A DNA stretch of 11,632 nt, taken from Methanobrevibacter sp. (lineage in GTDB: Archaea; Methanobacteriota; Methanobacteria; Methanobacteriales; Methanobacteriaceae). Location: NCBI GenBank assembly GCA_009784145.1, contig WRCI01000039.1, positions 1-11,632 of the forward strand, in the 5' to 3' direction. How positions within the stretch are numbered: the stretch's first letter is position 1; the number at the start of each line of letters is the position of its first letter. Shown here piece by piece: positions 5,280-11,632 of this stretch. The translations under genes were made by a program, and so were the position numbers. The notes beneath the pieces were generated by a model, which worked only from the letters and a program-made list of their open reading frames with translations, did no database searches and was not told where the DNA came from.

Positions 5280-6599
5280 TTATTTTTTAAGCCTTTCTGG
5301 AATAATTTGTTTATTAAACAAATCATCATAAGTTTCTTTTTCTCTGACTATTTCGGATTCTCCATTTTTAACCAATACCTCAGCAGGTCTAGGTCTTGAA
5401 TTATATTGAGATGCCATTGAAAAAGAATAAGCTCCTGCATTCATAATAGCTAAAAGATCACCTTCTTCGATTTTTGGAAGAGGTCTATCTCGTGCAAATA
5501 AATCACCAGATTCACAAACATTACCTGCAATATCCAATGTTTCAACTTCTTTTGCACTTGCTTTATTAGCTACCATAATATGATGATAAGAATCATACAT
5601 TGATGGGCGAAGAATAGTGTTAAATCCAGAATCAACACCAATAAATTTACGATAGCTATCTTTAACAGTATTCACTTTTGTTAAAATAACAGATGCATCT
5701 CCTACAATATATCTTCCAGGTTCAATATACATTGATGGAGATTTCACACCATCCATTCCATATTCAGACAATTTTGATTTAAAGATTCCAGTAATTTCCT
5801 CTGCAAATGGATTAATATCAAGTAAATGTTCTTCTGGAGTATATGGTATTCCAAGTCCTCCTCCAAGGTCTAAAAATTCAAAGTCGATGTCGGTTTTTTG
5901 AGCTACAACACCTGCAATATCCATTAAAACAGTAGTAGCTAATTTAAATGGTTCAGGATCTAAAATCCCAGATCCAATGTGAGTATGCATTCCAACTGGA
6001 TTAAATCCAAGTTCTTCAGCTAATTTATAAACTTCAACAGCTTCATTATCTTTAATACCAAATTTACTCATTTCTCCACCAGTAATACAGTGTTCATGAT
6101 GTCCTGCACCTACCATAGGATTGACTCTAAATGATATTTTATAAGCTTCTCCAGTTTCTTTTATGATTTTTTTAGGATTAATAATATTAGCCAATCTTTT
6201 TAGCTGAGAAATTGAGTCTATATTTATTCTAACACCAGTTTCATCAATGTATTTTAATTCTTCATCTTTAACATTGTTTCCAGTGAAAAGAATTCTATCA
6301 GGAGTAAATCCTGTATTTAAAGCTGTGTAAACTTCTCCAGGAGAAACTGCATCAATAGAACTACCAACTTCTTCAAGTATTCTCATTACAGAAAGGTTAG
6401 TATTAGCTTTACAAGCATAAAATATTTTAAAATCAGAATAATATTTTGTGAAAGCCTTATAAACTCTTTTGTAATTTTCTCTAATTCTATTTTCATCAAT
6501 TACATATAAAGGAGTTCCATATTCCTTAGCAAGTTCTACAGTATCGGCTCCACCGATGTCAAGATGGTCTTGTTGGTTTATTTTTATATTTAAGTCCAT
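5280..6599 (-). CDS. lysA: Diaminopimelate decarboxylase
   Basis: This fold-III PLP enzyme decarboxylates meso-diaminopimelate to L-lysine, the last step of the DAP pathway, in the cytoplasm. At 439 residues it is close to the family norm (about 415-440). Visible motifs: FYACKAN with the PLP lysine K64; HIGSG at 207-211; the glycine loop LGGGLG at 245-250; EPGRY at 293-297; and CESGD at 362-366, with the catalytic Cys and the distal-substrate ESGD signature that separates DAP from ornithine decarboxylases. The start at ATG 6599 is set by a perfect AGGAGG (plus bases 6606-6611) six bases upstream, the strongest ribosome site in the window. It is flanked by long spacers and is probably monocistronic. 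An inverted repeat at 6660-6680 lies just upstream and may be an operator. Confidence 0.97.
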   Translation of the reverse strand: MDLNIKINQQDHLDIGGADTVELAKEYGTPLYVIDENRIRENYKRVYKAFTKYYSDFKIFYACKANTNLSVMRILEEVGSSIDAVSPGEVYTALNTGFTPDRILFTGNNVKDEELKYIDETGVRINIDSISQLKRLANIINPKKIIKETGEAYKISFRVNPMVGAGHHEHCITGGEMSKFGIKDNEAVEVYKLAEELGFNPVGMHTHIGSGILDPEPFKLATTVLMDIAGVVAQKTDIDFEFLDLGGGLGIPYTPEEHLLDINPFAEEITGIFKSKLSEYGMDGVKSPSMYIEPGRYIVGDASVILTKVNTVKDSYRKFIGVDSGFNTILRPSMYDSYHHIMVANKASAKEVETLDIAGNVCESGDLFARDRPLPKIEEGDLLAIMNAGAYSFSMASQYNSRPRPAEVLVKNGESEIVREKETYDDLFNKQIIPERLKK

Positions 6600-6605
6600 T
6601 TAATT

Positions 6606-6680
6606 CCTCCTGAATTTAAAACAAATAAAATATCTTTTAAATTAATGGAATAATATCTAAAACAAGGAAGTGACTTGTTT
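6606..6680 (-). promoter_or_regulatory. lysA leader: strong ribosome site, weak TATA box and upstream inverted repeat
   Basis: From the start codon outward: AGGAGG (6606-6611); a weak TATA-like TTTAAAAGATA on the minus strand (about 6631-6641); then an inverted repeat with 7-bp arms AAACAAG (6660-6666) and CTTGTTT (6674-6680) around GAAGTGA. Within it AAGTGACTT (6668-6676) is a second, nested palindrome. The arms sit about 20 bp upstream of the proposed TATA box, where an archaeal regulator could act. The regulator and ligand are unknown. Confidence 0.4.
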
Positions 6681-6688
6681 AAAAAAAA
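6681..6688 (-). terminator. Oligo-T terminator between Nudix gene and lysA
   Basis: Eight A on the plus strand (eight U in a leftward transcript) stand downstream of the Nudix gene and right before the lysA upstream dyad. It would end read-through from the Nudix gene before lysA. Confidence 0.45.
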
Positions 6689-6777
6689 TTACTTCTGTTA
6701 AATATTTCAGCTAATTACTGTTTTTCATCAAATTTACAAAAGATAAATTATAAGACTAATTTGATTTTTATATTATA

Positions 6778-6981
6778 TATAGTTTCTTTAAAGATAAAGA
6801 TTTATTAGATATAGATTTATTAATGATATAAAAGTTTCTTAAAAATATGTGTTTATTAAAAATATGTGCTTATTGAAAATATATGCTTATAAAAAGTATA
6901 TGTTTCTTAAAAATATATGCTTATAAAAAATATATGCTTATAAAAAATATATGCTTATAAAAAATATAAAATTTCTTAAAG
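6778..6981. repeat. 17-bp tandem repeat, 12 units, running into the 3' end of the Nudix gene
   Basis: Twelve consecutive 17-bp units start at 6778, 6795, 6812, 6829, 6846, 6863, 6880, 6897, 6914, 6931, 6948 and 6965 with no indels. The units at 6914, 6931 and 6948 are identical (TATATGCTTATAAAAAA). Units at 6829 and 6897 carry GTTTCTTAAAAA, and those farther left are progressively degenerate, so the newest expansion appears near the gene. The last unit contains the Nudix stop codon (6976-6978). Seventeen is not divisible by three, so no peptide repeat is encoded. The array fills most of the right half of the 376-bp Nudix-lysA spacer. Confidence 0.92.
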
Positions 6982-7377
6982 ATTATAATTTTTCTCAATT
7001 AATAATTTTTCAAACCAGCCAGAAATTTTTAATTCTTTAATTTCTTCAATAGTAGCCCATTTCCAATCTGTGTGTTCATCACTAATTTTAATTTCTCCAG
7101 AAATGATTTCAACATTCATCACAATAGCTACTGTTCTTTTATGTGGAAAATCTTCCTGAACAGCACCTATTAAATCATTGATTTTTATTTCTAAATTTGT
7201 TTCTTCATCAAATTCCCTAATTAATGCTTTATCAAAATCTTCTCCAGGATCTACCTTGCCTCCAGGTAATTCCCAACGATTAGGATTAGTTCTAGAATTA
7301 GGATGTCTTTTTAAAATTAAAATTTCATCATTTTGCTTTAATAATCCTCTCATTGCCAATCCATAAGGAATATCCAT
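6976..7377 (-). CDS. Nudix hydrolase, MutT-like
   Basis: This 133-residue single-domain Nudix protein hydrolyses a nucleoside diphosphate linked to another group. The Nudix box spans residues 40-62: G40, E46, R54-E55, and metal ligands E58-E59, followed by T-N-L where the consensus has x-G-U, so the last Gly is Asn61. RWELPGGKVDPGE (34-46) resembles MutT-type pyrophosphohydrolases acting on NTP or dNTP, including oxidised ones, but substrate cannot be fixed from sequence. The start at ATG 7377 is supported by GGTGAT (plus 7381-7386) three bases upstream. An OGG-like glycosylase lies 2.2 kb away, so a role in 8-oxoguanine defence is possible but not shown. The last codons merge with a 17-bp repeat array. 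Confidence 0.9.
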   Translation of the reverse strand: MDIPYGLAMRGLLKQNDEILILKRHPNSRTNPNRWELPGGKVDPGEDFDKALIREFDEETNLEIKINDLIGAVQEDFPHKRTVAIVMNVEIISGEIKISDEHTDWKWATIEEIKELKISGWFEKLLIEKNYNL

Positions 7378-7380
7378 ACT

Positions 7381-7429
7381 ATCACCATTTTAAATAATTA
7401 TAATTTTTTATATAAATTTTTTATATATT
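7381..7429 (-). promoter_or_regulatory. Ribosome site and TATA-like promoter of the Nudix gene
   Basis: GGTGAT (plus 7381-7386) matches the end of the archaeal Shine-Dalgarno site. Two TATA-like boxes lie upstream on the minus strand: TTTATATAAAAA (plus 7405-7416) and AATATATAA (plus 7421-7429). The second gives a short leader containing the ribosome site; the first would put the start of transcription on top of it. Confidence 0.4.
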
Positions 7430-7535
7430 TTATTTTATTTTTTATATTCTTATTTTTATTTTATTTAATAAATAATATCTTTTAAAAATAAAAATTATAG
7501 ATAATATAATAAGTATAAAAAAATATGAAAAATAT

Positions 7536-7610
7536 AAAATAAAAATTAAAAATAAATAAAAAGAATAAAAAAATACAAAATAAAAATTAAAAATAAATAA
7601 AAATAAAATA
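7536..7610. repeat. 41-bp direct repeat in the spacer between the beta-helix and Nudix genes
   Basis: AAAATAAAAATTAAAAATAA and its continuation occur at 7536 and again at 7577, a 41-bp offset, differing mainly where the second copy ends. The spacer 7430-7688 is otherwise A-rich on the plus strand, with A-runs (for example 7567-7573 and 7622-7627) that would read as oligo-U terminators for the beta-helix gene. No gene seen. Confidence 0.75.
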
Positions 7611-7688
7611 AAGTAAAAGCTAAAAAATAGCTTTAATGAAATATTGTTTATTTTAATATAGTTTCAACTAATAAAAAGCTGATTCTAA

Positions 7689-8864
7689 CTAAAATTTAAA
7701 CTTAACAGTATTATCTTTCTTAAAGAATTCTTTAACTTTATTGTGATAATCTACCTTTGCAGTTTTAATAAACCTTGAATTGGCAAATCTTGAAGGTATA
7801 TTCACCTTTACATTAGTAAATTTACCTGCTTTTATAGCTCTAACAGGTGTTTTAGCTACTAATTTTCCACGAACTGATACACCTAAATGATTTTTTTTAG
7901 AAGCAAAATAACCATTGTTAAATACTCTAAAGGTGTAAGTATTTCCTCTAACAGAAATCGGTTGACTTAAAACTAATTCTGGGCGATATCTATAAATTTT
8001 ACCAAATCTTTTTCCAGAAGAAATAGAACTGCTACTAACTTTAACATTGTCAGATACCATTACAGCATAACTTTCAGAAGATTTAATTGTAGTTCTTACA
8101 ATACTTCCTTTTGATTTGACAGACACAAATCCAGTATCATACATAGAACTTCCAGTATTAGATATTGTACTATCTTCTATTTTACCATTCCATGTATGGG
8201 CATAAACTGCTATTGATCCTTTACCACTAGATTGAACTGTGGAATTTATCAAATTACCATTCCATTTTCTAAAAGCTATTCCATAAGAACTAGCACCTCT
8301 AGCTATAATATTAGAATTAACAATATTTCCAGACCAAGTTCCAATTGAAAACCCAACAGAATTAGCTTTTAAAATAACAAAATTACAGTCGCGGATATTT
8401 CCTTTAGCTTTATCTCCACCTACTGCTCCAGCATTACTTTGAGATACAGTAATATTCACATTAACCATATCAAATCTTTTAGTTGTTCCTACAACAGCTA
8501 TCACAGTTGGTTTATATTTAGTGCTGCCTTTGGCATTAAATTCTATATTCAAACCTGAAAATTTGATATCATTAGTGGTTAAATTAAACATATCTCTATT
8601 ATTTCTATCAAAAACAAGTTTAGTATTCTGATCGCTCTTAATATTAATAGATTTATTAACAACTAATGTATTGTCTAACTTATAACTAGAAACATTAAAA
8701 ATTAAGCTGTCTCCATTTTTTGCATCATTTTTCATCCAATCCGTTATTACTTTATTAGAAGTGTCCTCGTTTACAGTTAAATTAGCTGCAGAAACTGAGC
8801 TAATTAATATAAAAAAACAAGAAAACAACATCAAGAATAATATAAGTCTCTTTTTAAATATCAT
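7689..8864 (-). CDS. Secreted right-handed beta-helix (PbH1-type) surface protein
   Basis: This 391-residue protein has a classic signal peptide: KKR at 4-6, a hydrophobic core 7-21 and cleavage near SSVSA (22-26). Residues about 60-285 read as a parallel beta-helix with coils of 24 residues: Trp at 177, 201 and 225 exactly 24 apart, each followed by S/N-G-N/K; the same GN step occurs at 155-156, and a looser coil follows around 252. The C-terminal part (about 288-391) is a separate beta-rich domain, CARDB-like in appearance, with very many Lys/Arg and the end VKFKF. Several N-x-S/T sequons suggest glycosylation. Such proteins are common adhesin-like surface proteins in Methanobrevibacter; some relatives are carbohydrate-active, but no catalytic set is recognisable. 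No transmembrane anchor or pseudomurein-binding repeat is seen, so it may be released or held by its basic tail. The start at ATG 8864 follows AAGGAT (plus 8872-8877). Confidence 0.85.
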   Translation of the reverse strand: MIFKKRLILFLMLFSCFFILISSVSAANLTVNEDTSNKVITDWMKNDAKNGDSLIFNVSSYKLDNTLVVNKSINIKSDQNTKLVFDRNNRDMFNLTTNDIKFSGLNIEFNAKGSTKYKPTVIAVVGTTKRFDMVNVNITVSQSNAGAVGGDKAKGNIRDCNFVILKANSVGFSIGTWSGNIVNSNIIARGASSYGIAFRKWNGNLINSTVQSSGKGSIAVYAHTWNGKIEDSTISNTGSSMYDTGFVSVKSKGSIVRTTIKSSESYAVMVSDNVKVSSSSISSGKRFGKIYRYRPELVLSQPISVRGNTYTFRVFNNGYFASKKNHLGVSVRGKLVAKTPVRAIKAGKFTNVKVNIPSRFANSRFIKTAKVDYHNKVKEFFKKDNTVKFKF

Positions 8865-8871
8865 ATAATCT

Positions 8872-8953
8872 ATCCTTAATATTCAGGAAGTTAATAGATT
8901 AACTCCTACTCATCTTATAATAATCAAAAATATATTTTTTAAAGAATATATTT
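8872..8953 (-). promoter_or_regulatory. Leader and promoter of the beta-helix gene with a strong dyad
   Basis: Upstream of ATG 8864 are a ribosome site AAGGAT (plus 8872-8877); an inverted repeat with arms AGGAAGTTAAT (8885-8895) and ATTAACTCCT (8898-8907) around a 2-base centre, one bulged A; and TATA-like boxes at about 8927-8940 and 8945-8953 on the minus strand. With the first box, transcription would start close to 8905, putting the dyad at the very 5' end of the message as a hairpin, or making it an operator over the start site. Confidence 0.4.
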
Positions 8954-9552
8954 TTTTCTCAGTCTAATAATTTTAATAAATATTAATTTTATCTAATTTT
9001 GCAAATAAAATATCTAATTTTATAAATTATAATTTTGTAAATTATATTTTTATAAATAAAATATCTAATTTTGTTAAATATTAATAAAATATTAGTAAAA
9101 TTAGTAATAATTACAATAATAAGCTATGAATTAATAATTAAATAAATAATATCTAAATTATTAATGAATATCTTATAACAACTAGAAAAATATTATTATC
9201 AAAATAATTTTTTAGACTTCCATATTTTTTGAATTCATATTATATACATTATATAATATATACTTACAATTATTTAATTGTATCGGTTTATTTTATATAT
9301 AATTTTAAAAAATAAGATTCTCATTACTTTATTTCTATATTATTATAATTTATATTATAAAATTGTATAATTAATTATAATTTGTATAGTTTATAATTAT
9401 AATTTATAATAAGGTTATAATTATGATATAGGATTTATTATATAACTACTATATAACTACTAAAAATTTTATTTTAAAAAAAAATAGTATTAAATAATTT
9501 ATTTTTTTTAAAAAAAATGAATAAATAATTTTATTTTAAAAAAACAGAATAA
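8954..9552. other. Long AT-rich spacer between the OGG-like and beta-helix genes
   Basis: About 600 bp without a gene or GC-rich RNA-like island. It contains a 19-bp direct repeat (AAATAAAATATCTAATTTT at 9003 and 9054), an 11-bp tandem duplication TATATAACTAC (9440 and 9451), many AT palindromes around 9235-9270 and 9355-9420, a T8A8 palindrome (9502-9517), and an A7 run (9538-9544) that can serve as an oligo-U terminator just past the glycosylase stop. It must also include distal promoter sequence of the beta-helix gene. Confidence 0.6.
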
Positions 9553-10560
9553 TCATTTTAATTTATTCATTAAACCTGATTTACGAGCATAGTGAAATAA
9601 ATAAAGCTGCACATATCCTGCATAATCACCAAACTTTTCCATTCCAAACTCACGAATCTTATCTACAGAAATATCTTTATCATCAAAATAAAGATGTGAA
9701 ACAATTCTTTTTATCCAAACATCAGATGGAAAAGCTTCTCTAAACCCATAACCATATAAAAGTATACAATCAGCTACTTTTGGTCCTACACCTGGAAGAT
9801 TTTTCACAGTTTCAAATGCTTCATCATAGCTCATTTTTGGAATTTCAAATAAATCAATTTCAAGTGTAAGGAGTTCACTTGCTTTTTTCATGTAAGGAGC
9901 CCTATATCCAAGTCCACAAGATTTTAAATTTTGTCTGCAACATTCAATTTCCATGGTTCTACCAATAGCTTCATATTCTTCAAATTCATCTTCATAAACT
10001 GACATGAGAACAGAAGGTCTTGGAAAGCTATAAAATCTTCCACTTGGAAATTCAAGACTTTCACCCCATTTTTCTTTTATTTTAGCTACTGATTTGGTCC
10101 AACGAGCAATAGAATTATTAGCTGAAGCAATAGAAGAAACCATACATTCAAATGGATCTTTAGCTAAAAACAATCGAAGACCTCTACAAAAACGAGTAGC
10201 TGGTTCAAGTTTGTCATCTTCAGCTAAATAGGTGTAAAACTTGTCCAAATCAAAGTTTAAATCAAATATTCGAGCTACCTCATTTCCAATAGTTACCTCA
10301 TTTCCAATAGCTATTTCGTTTCCAATAGCTATTTCCCTTTCAATAGCGACCTCATCAATGGATATATTTTGATTAGATCTTGGAAGTTCATATTCTAGGT
10401 TTAAATAGCTAATATCCTTTTGATGAACTTTTATAAGAATTGGCGTTTTAGCTATTTCTACCACATCACAATAGCTATTTCCTTTAACTTGCCATGGGGC
10501 TTGAGAAGTTTGACCTGATTCTTGGGTGAGCTTTAGATTTATTTGAGAATTAAGTTCCAT
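9553..10560 (-). CDS. OGG1-like 8-oxoguanine DNA glycosylase/AP lyase with hexapeptide insertion
   Basis: This 335-residue HhH-GPD glycosylase probably excises 8-oxoguanine and cleaves the abasic site. The N-terminal OGG-type beta domain shows LTQESGQTSQAPW (11-23). The helical domain has SANNSIAR (146-153, like human OGG1 SSNNNIAR) and GLGYRAPYMKKA (216-227). The helix-hairpin-helix LPGVGPKVADC (255-265) holds the probable Schiff-base K261, and the catalytic Asp is D280 in FPSDVW. Unlike relatives, residues 70-96 between the N-terminal domain and helical core consist of near-identical hexapeptides: EVAIER, EIAIGN, EIAIGN, EVTIGN, EVA. All catalytic residues are intact, so the enzyme should be active. 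The gene follows hisF by 45 bp, probably in the same transcript, with only a weak ribosome site before ATG 10560. AlkA-type activity on alkylated bases is a less likely alternative. Confidence 0.9.
   Translation of the reverse strand: MELNSQINLKLTQESGQTSQAPWQVKGNSYCDVVEIAKTPILIKVHQKDISYLNLEYELPRSNQNISIDEVAIEREIAIGNEIAIGNEVTIGNEVARIFDLNFDLDKFYTYLAEDDKLEPATRFCRGLRLFLAKDPFECMVSSIASANNSIARWTKSVAKIKEKWGESLEFPSGRFYSFPRPSVLMSVYEDEFEEYEAIGRTMEIECCRQNLKSCGLGYRAPYMKKASELLTLEIDLFEIPKMSYDEAFETVKNLPGVGPKVADCILLYGYGFREAFPSDVWIKRIVSHLYFDDKDISVDKIREFGMEKFGDYAGYVQLYLFHYARKSGLMNKLK
10273..10353 (-). repeat. In-frame 18-bp tandem repeat inside the OGG-like gene
   Basis: About four and a half copies of an 18-bp unit encode E-(I/V)-(A/T)-I-G-N. 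Two adjacent units differ only in a silent AAC/AAT change, indicating recent duplication. Plus-strand copies carry CCAATAGCTATTTC at about 10304 and 10322. Confidence 0.92.
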
Positions 10561-10605
10561 GATTATCTTTAAATGTTTAAATCAACAATAGCTATATCAT
10601 TAAAA

Positions 10606-11430
10606 TCATAATCTAACATTAACTCCATTTTCCTTTAAATATTCCTTAACCACAGGTACAGGATATTCATCAAAATGGAAAATACTAGCTGCAAGAGCCG
10701 CACTGGCATCAGCTATTTCAAATGCATCGAGAATATCTTTAGGAGTGCCAACACCACCAGAAGCTATAATTGGAATATCAACAGCATCATTGATAGCTTT
10801 AGTGAGTTCAAGATCATAGCCATCTTTAGTTCCATCCCTATCCATTGAAGTTAAAAGAATTTCACCAGCTCCTCTTTTTTGGCATTCTTGAGCCCAATCA
10901 ATAGCATCCATTCCTGTAAATTCAGTTCCTCCATAAATACTAGTATCAAACCAACAATAACCTTTTTCAGTCTCGATTATATTTTTATCATCACTTTCTT
11001 TAGGGTTTTCAACATATCTTCTTTTTGCATCAATACCAACTACACATGCTTGAGTACCAACTACTTCAGATGCTTCATTTATAAGTTCAGGATTATGTAT
11101 AGCTGCAGTATTTGTAGAACATTTATCAGCTCCAGCTTTAAGTATATCAACATAATCATCAACTTTCCTAATTCCTCCACCTACACATATAGGTATGAAT
11201 ACATTTTCTGTAACAGCTTCAACTACGTTTTTCATAGTAGCTCTTTTTTCTCTTGAAGCTGTAATATCAAGAAGAACTAGTTCATCTGCTCCTTGCTCAT
11301 AATATTTGTTAGCTAATTCCACTGGGTTTCCAGCGTATTTTATCTGTTTAAATTCAACTCCCTTAACAACACGACCTTCTGGAACTTGAAGATCGCAGTC
11401 TAAACATGGAATAATTCTTTTTGTTAGCAT
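10606..11430 (-). CDS. hisF: Imidazole glycerol phosphate synthase cyclase subunit HisF
   Basis: HisF, with the glutaminase HisH, converts PRFAR and ammonia into imidazole glycerol phosphate and AICAR in histidine biosynthesis. The protein is a (beta-alpha)8 barrel of 274 residues, slightly above the usual length of about 255 because of an insertion around 140-165. Catalytic D11 is in IPCLDCD and D134 in VVGIDAK; phosphate-binding loops are VGGGIR (83-88) and ASGGVG near the C-terminus. I choose ATG 11430, not the in-frame ATG 11445, because AGGAG (plus 11438-11442) lies seven bases before 11430 and would otherwise be coding (MRRRK), and because the family begins [11 protein letters not shown]. 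No hisH or other his gene is in the window; the OGG-like gene follows by 45 bp. Confidence 0.97.
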   Translation of the reverse strand: MLTKRIIPCLDCDLQVPEGRVVKGVEFKQIKYAGNPVELANKYYEQGADELVLLDITASREKRATMKNVVEAVTENVFIPICVGGGIRKVDDYVDILKAGADKCSTNTAAIHNPELINEASEVVGTQACVVGIDAKRRYVENPKESDDKNIIETEKGYCWFDTSIYGGTEFTGMDAIDWAQECQKRGAGEILLTSMDRDGTKDGYDLELTKAINDAVDIPIIASGGVGTPKDILDAFEIADASAALAASIFHFDEYPVPVVKEYLKENGVNVRL

Positions 11431-11437
11431 TTTTCTT

Positions 11438-11485
11438 CTCCTCAAATGAATTCTAAATATAATATAAAAATATGTTATATAAAAA
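11438..11485 (-). promoter_or_regulatory. Promoter and ribosome binding site of hisF
   Basis: AGGAG (plus 11438-11442) sets the hisF start at 11430. Upstream on the minus strand TTTTTATATAA (plus 11475-11485) is a good archaeal TATA box; with the usual 25-bp distance transcription would start near 11450, giving a leader of about 20 bases. Confidence 0.55.
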
Positions 11486-11556
11486 TTTAATTTAATCTTA
11501 TTAATAATTTTATATATTAAAATTAATGAAATTAAATAATTTATATAGTTAAATAC

Positions 11557-11632
11557 TAATGAAATTAAATAAAACTAAAACTTAATGAAATTAAATAAAA
11601 CTAAAACTTAATGAAATTAAATAAAACTAAAA
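11557..11632. repeat. 26-bp tandem repeat upstream of hisF, cut by the window end
   Basis: TAATGAAATTAAATAAAACT begins at 11557, 11583 and 11609, exactly 26 bp apart. A more distant copy of TAATGAAATTAAAT at 11524 is offset by 33 bp. The complete units are nearly identical, so the expansion looks recent. It probably continues beyond the window. Confidence 0.88.

Noticed and set aside
6778..6981. CRISPR array
   Set aside because: Units are contiguous 17-mers without unique spacers, and no cas gene is nearby. The same applies to the other arrays.
7178..7366. Plus-strand open frame inside the Nudix gene
   Set aside because: Antisense shadow of a clearly recognised gene, with no ribosome site or domain.
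9502..9517. T8A8 palindrome as a special site
   Set aside because: Runs of this kind are expected by chance in this composition; more simply part of the terminator region of the glycosylase gene.
8954..9552. Hidden tRNA or non-coding RNA in the longest spacer
   Set aside because: In such AT-rich genomes structured RNAs stand out as GC-rich islands. None is visible and no tRNA-like T-loop sequence was seen.
10879..11256. Plus-strand 125-codon open frame inside hisF
   Set aside because: Antisense shadow of hisF, rich in Ser, Phe and Ile as expected from reverse reading; hisF is certain.
11431..11445. Longer HisF N-terminus (MRRRK) from ATG 11445
   Set aside because: These codons contain the AGGAG ribosome site for ATG 11430, and the HisF family starts at MLTKRI.

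Overview
The window looks like chromosomal DNA from a very AT-rich methanogenic archaeon of the Methanobacteriales, most likely Methanobrevibacter or a close relative. The evidence is the archaeal cluster eL21 / RNA polymerase Rpo4 / DUF655 / KsgA / HemK2-type methyltransferase, archaeal-type lysA, hisF and OGG1-like genes, two secreted adhesin-like proteins of the kind common in Methanobrevibacter, and Shine-Dalgarno sites matching AGGAGGTGAT. No mobile element, CRISPR array, tRNA or rRNA was found.

Layout: the left end holds the 3' two-thirds of a cyclophilin gene (+), a 61-bp tandem repeat, and a small secreted Ig-like protein (+). Everything to the right is on the minus strand. Read in the direction of transcription it is hisF then an OGG1-like DNA glycosylase (45 bp apart, probably one operon); a secreted right-handed beta-helix protein; a Nudix hydrolase; lysA; and the translation/transcription cluster rpl21e-rpoF (almost touching), DUF655, ksgA and the HemK2-like methyltransferase (22 bp after ksgA). 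Most spacers between transcription units are 300-670 bp of nearly pure A+T, usually with oligo-T terminators for the minus strand and, in places, TATA-like promoters.

Functional themes: ribosome production and translation (eL21, KsgA, DUF655, release-factor methyltransferase) with an RNA polymerase subunit; the last step of lysine biosynthesis; the cyclase subunit of histidine biosynthesis; possible handling of oxidised nucleotides or bases (Nudix plus OGG-like); and cell-surface or secreted proteins.

The most unusual signal is the density of short tandem repeats, with a different unit and period at almost every site: 61, 24, 21, 71, 38/36, 28, 17, 41, 18 and 26 bp. Two arrays have periods divisible by three and lie inside housekeeping genes: a 21-bp array giving a heptad-repeat N-terminal tail on KsgA, and an 18-bp array giving a hexapeptide insertion in the OGG-like glycosylase. 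Two others run into the 3' ends of genes. This suggests frequent slippage or expansion with in-frame capture. I found no convincing new multi-gene system.
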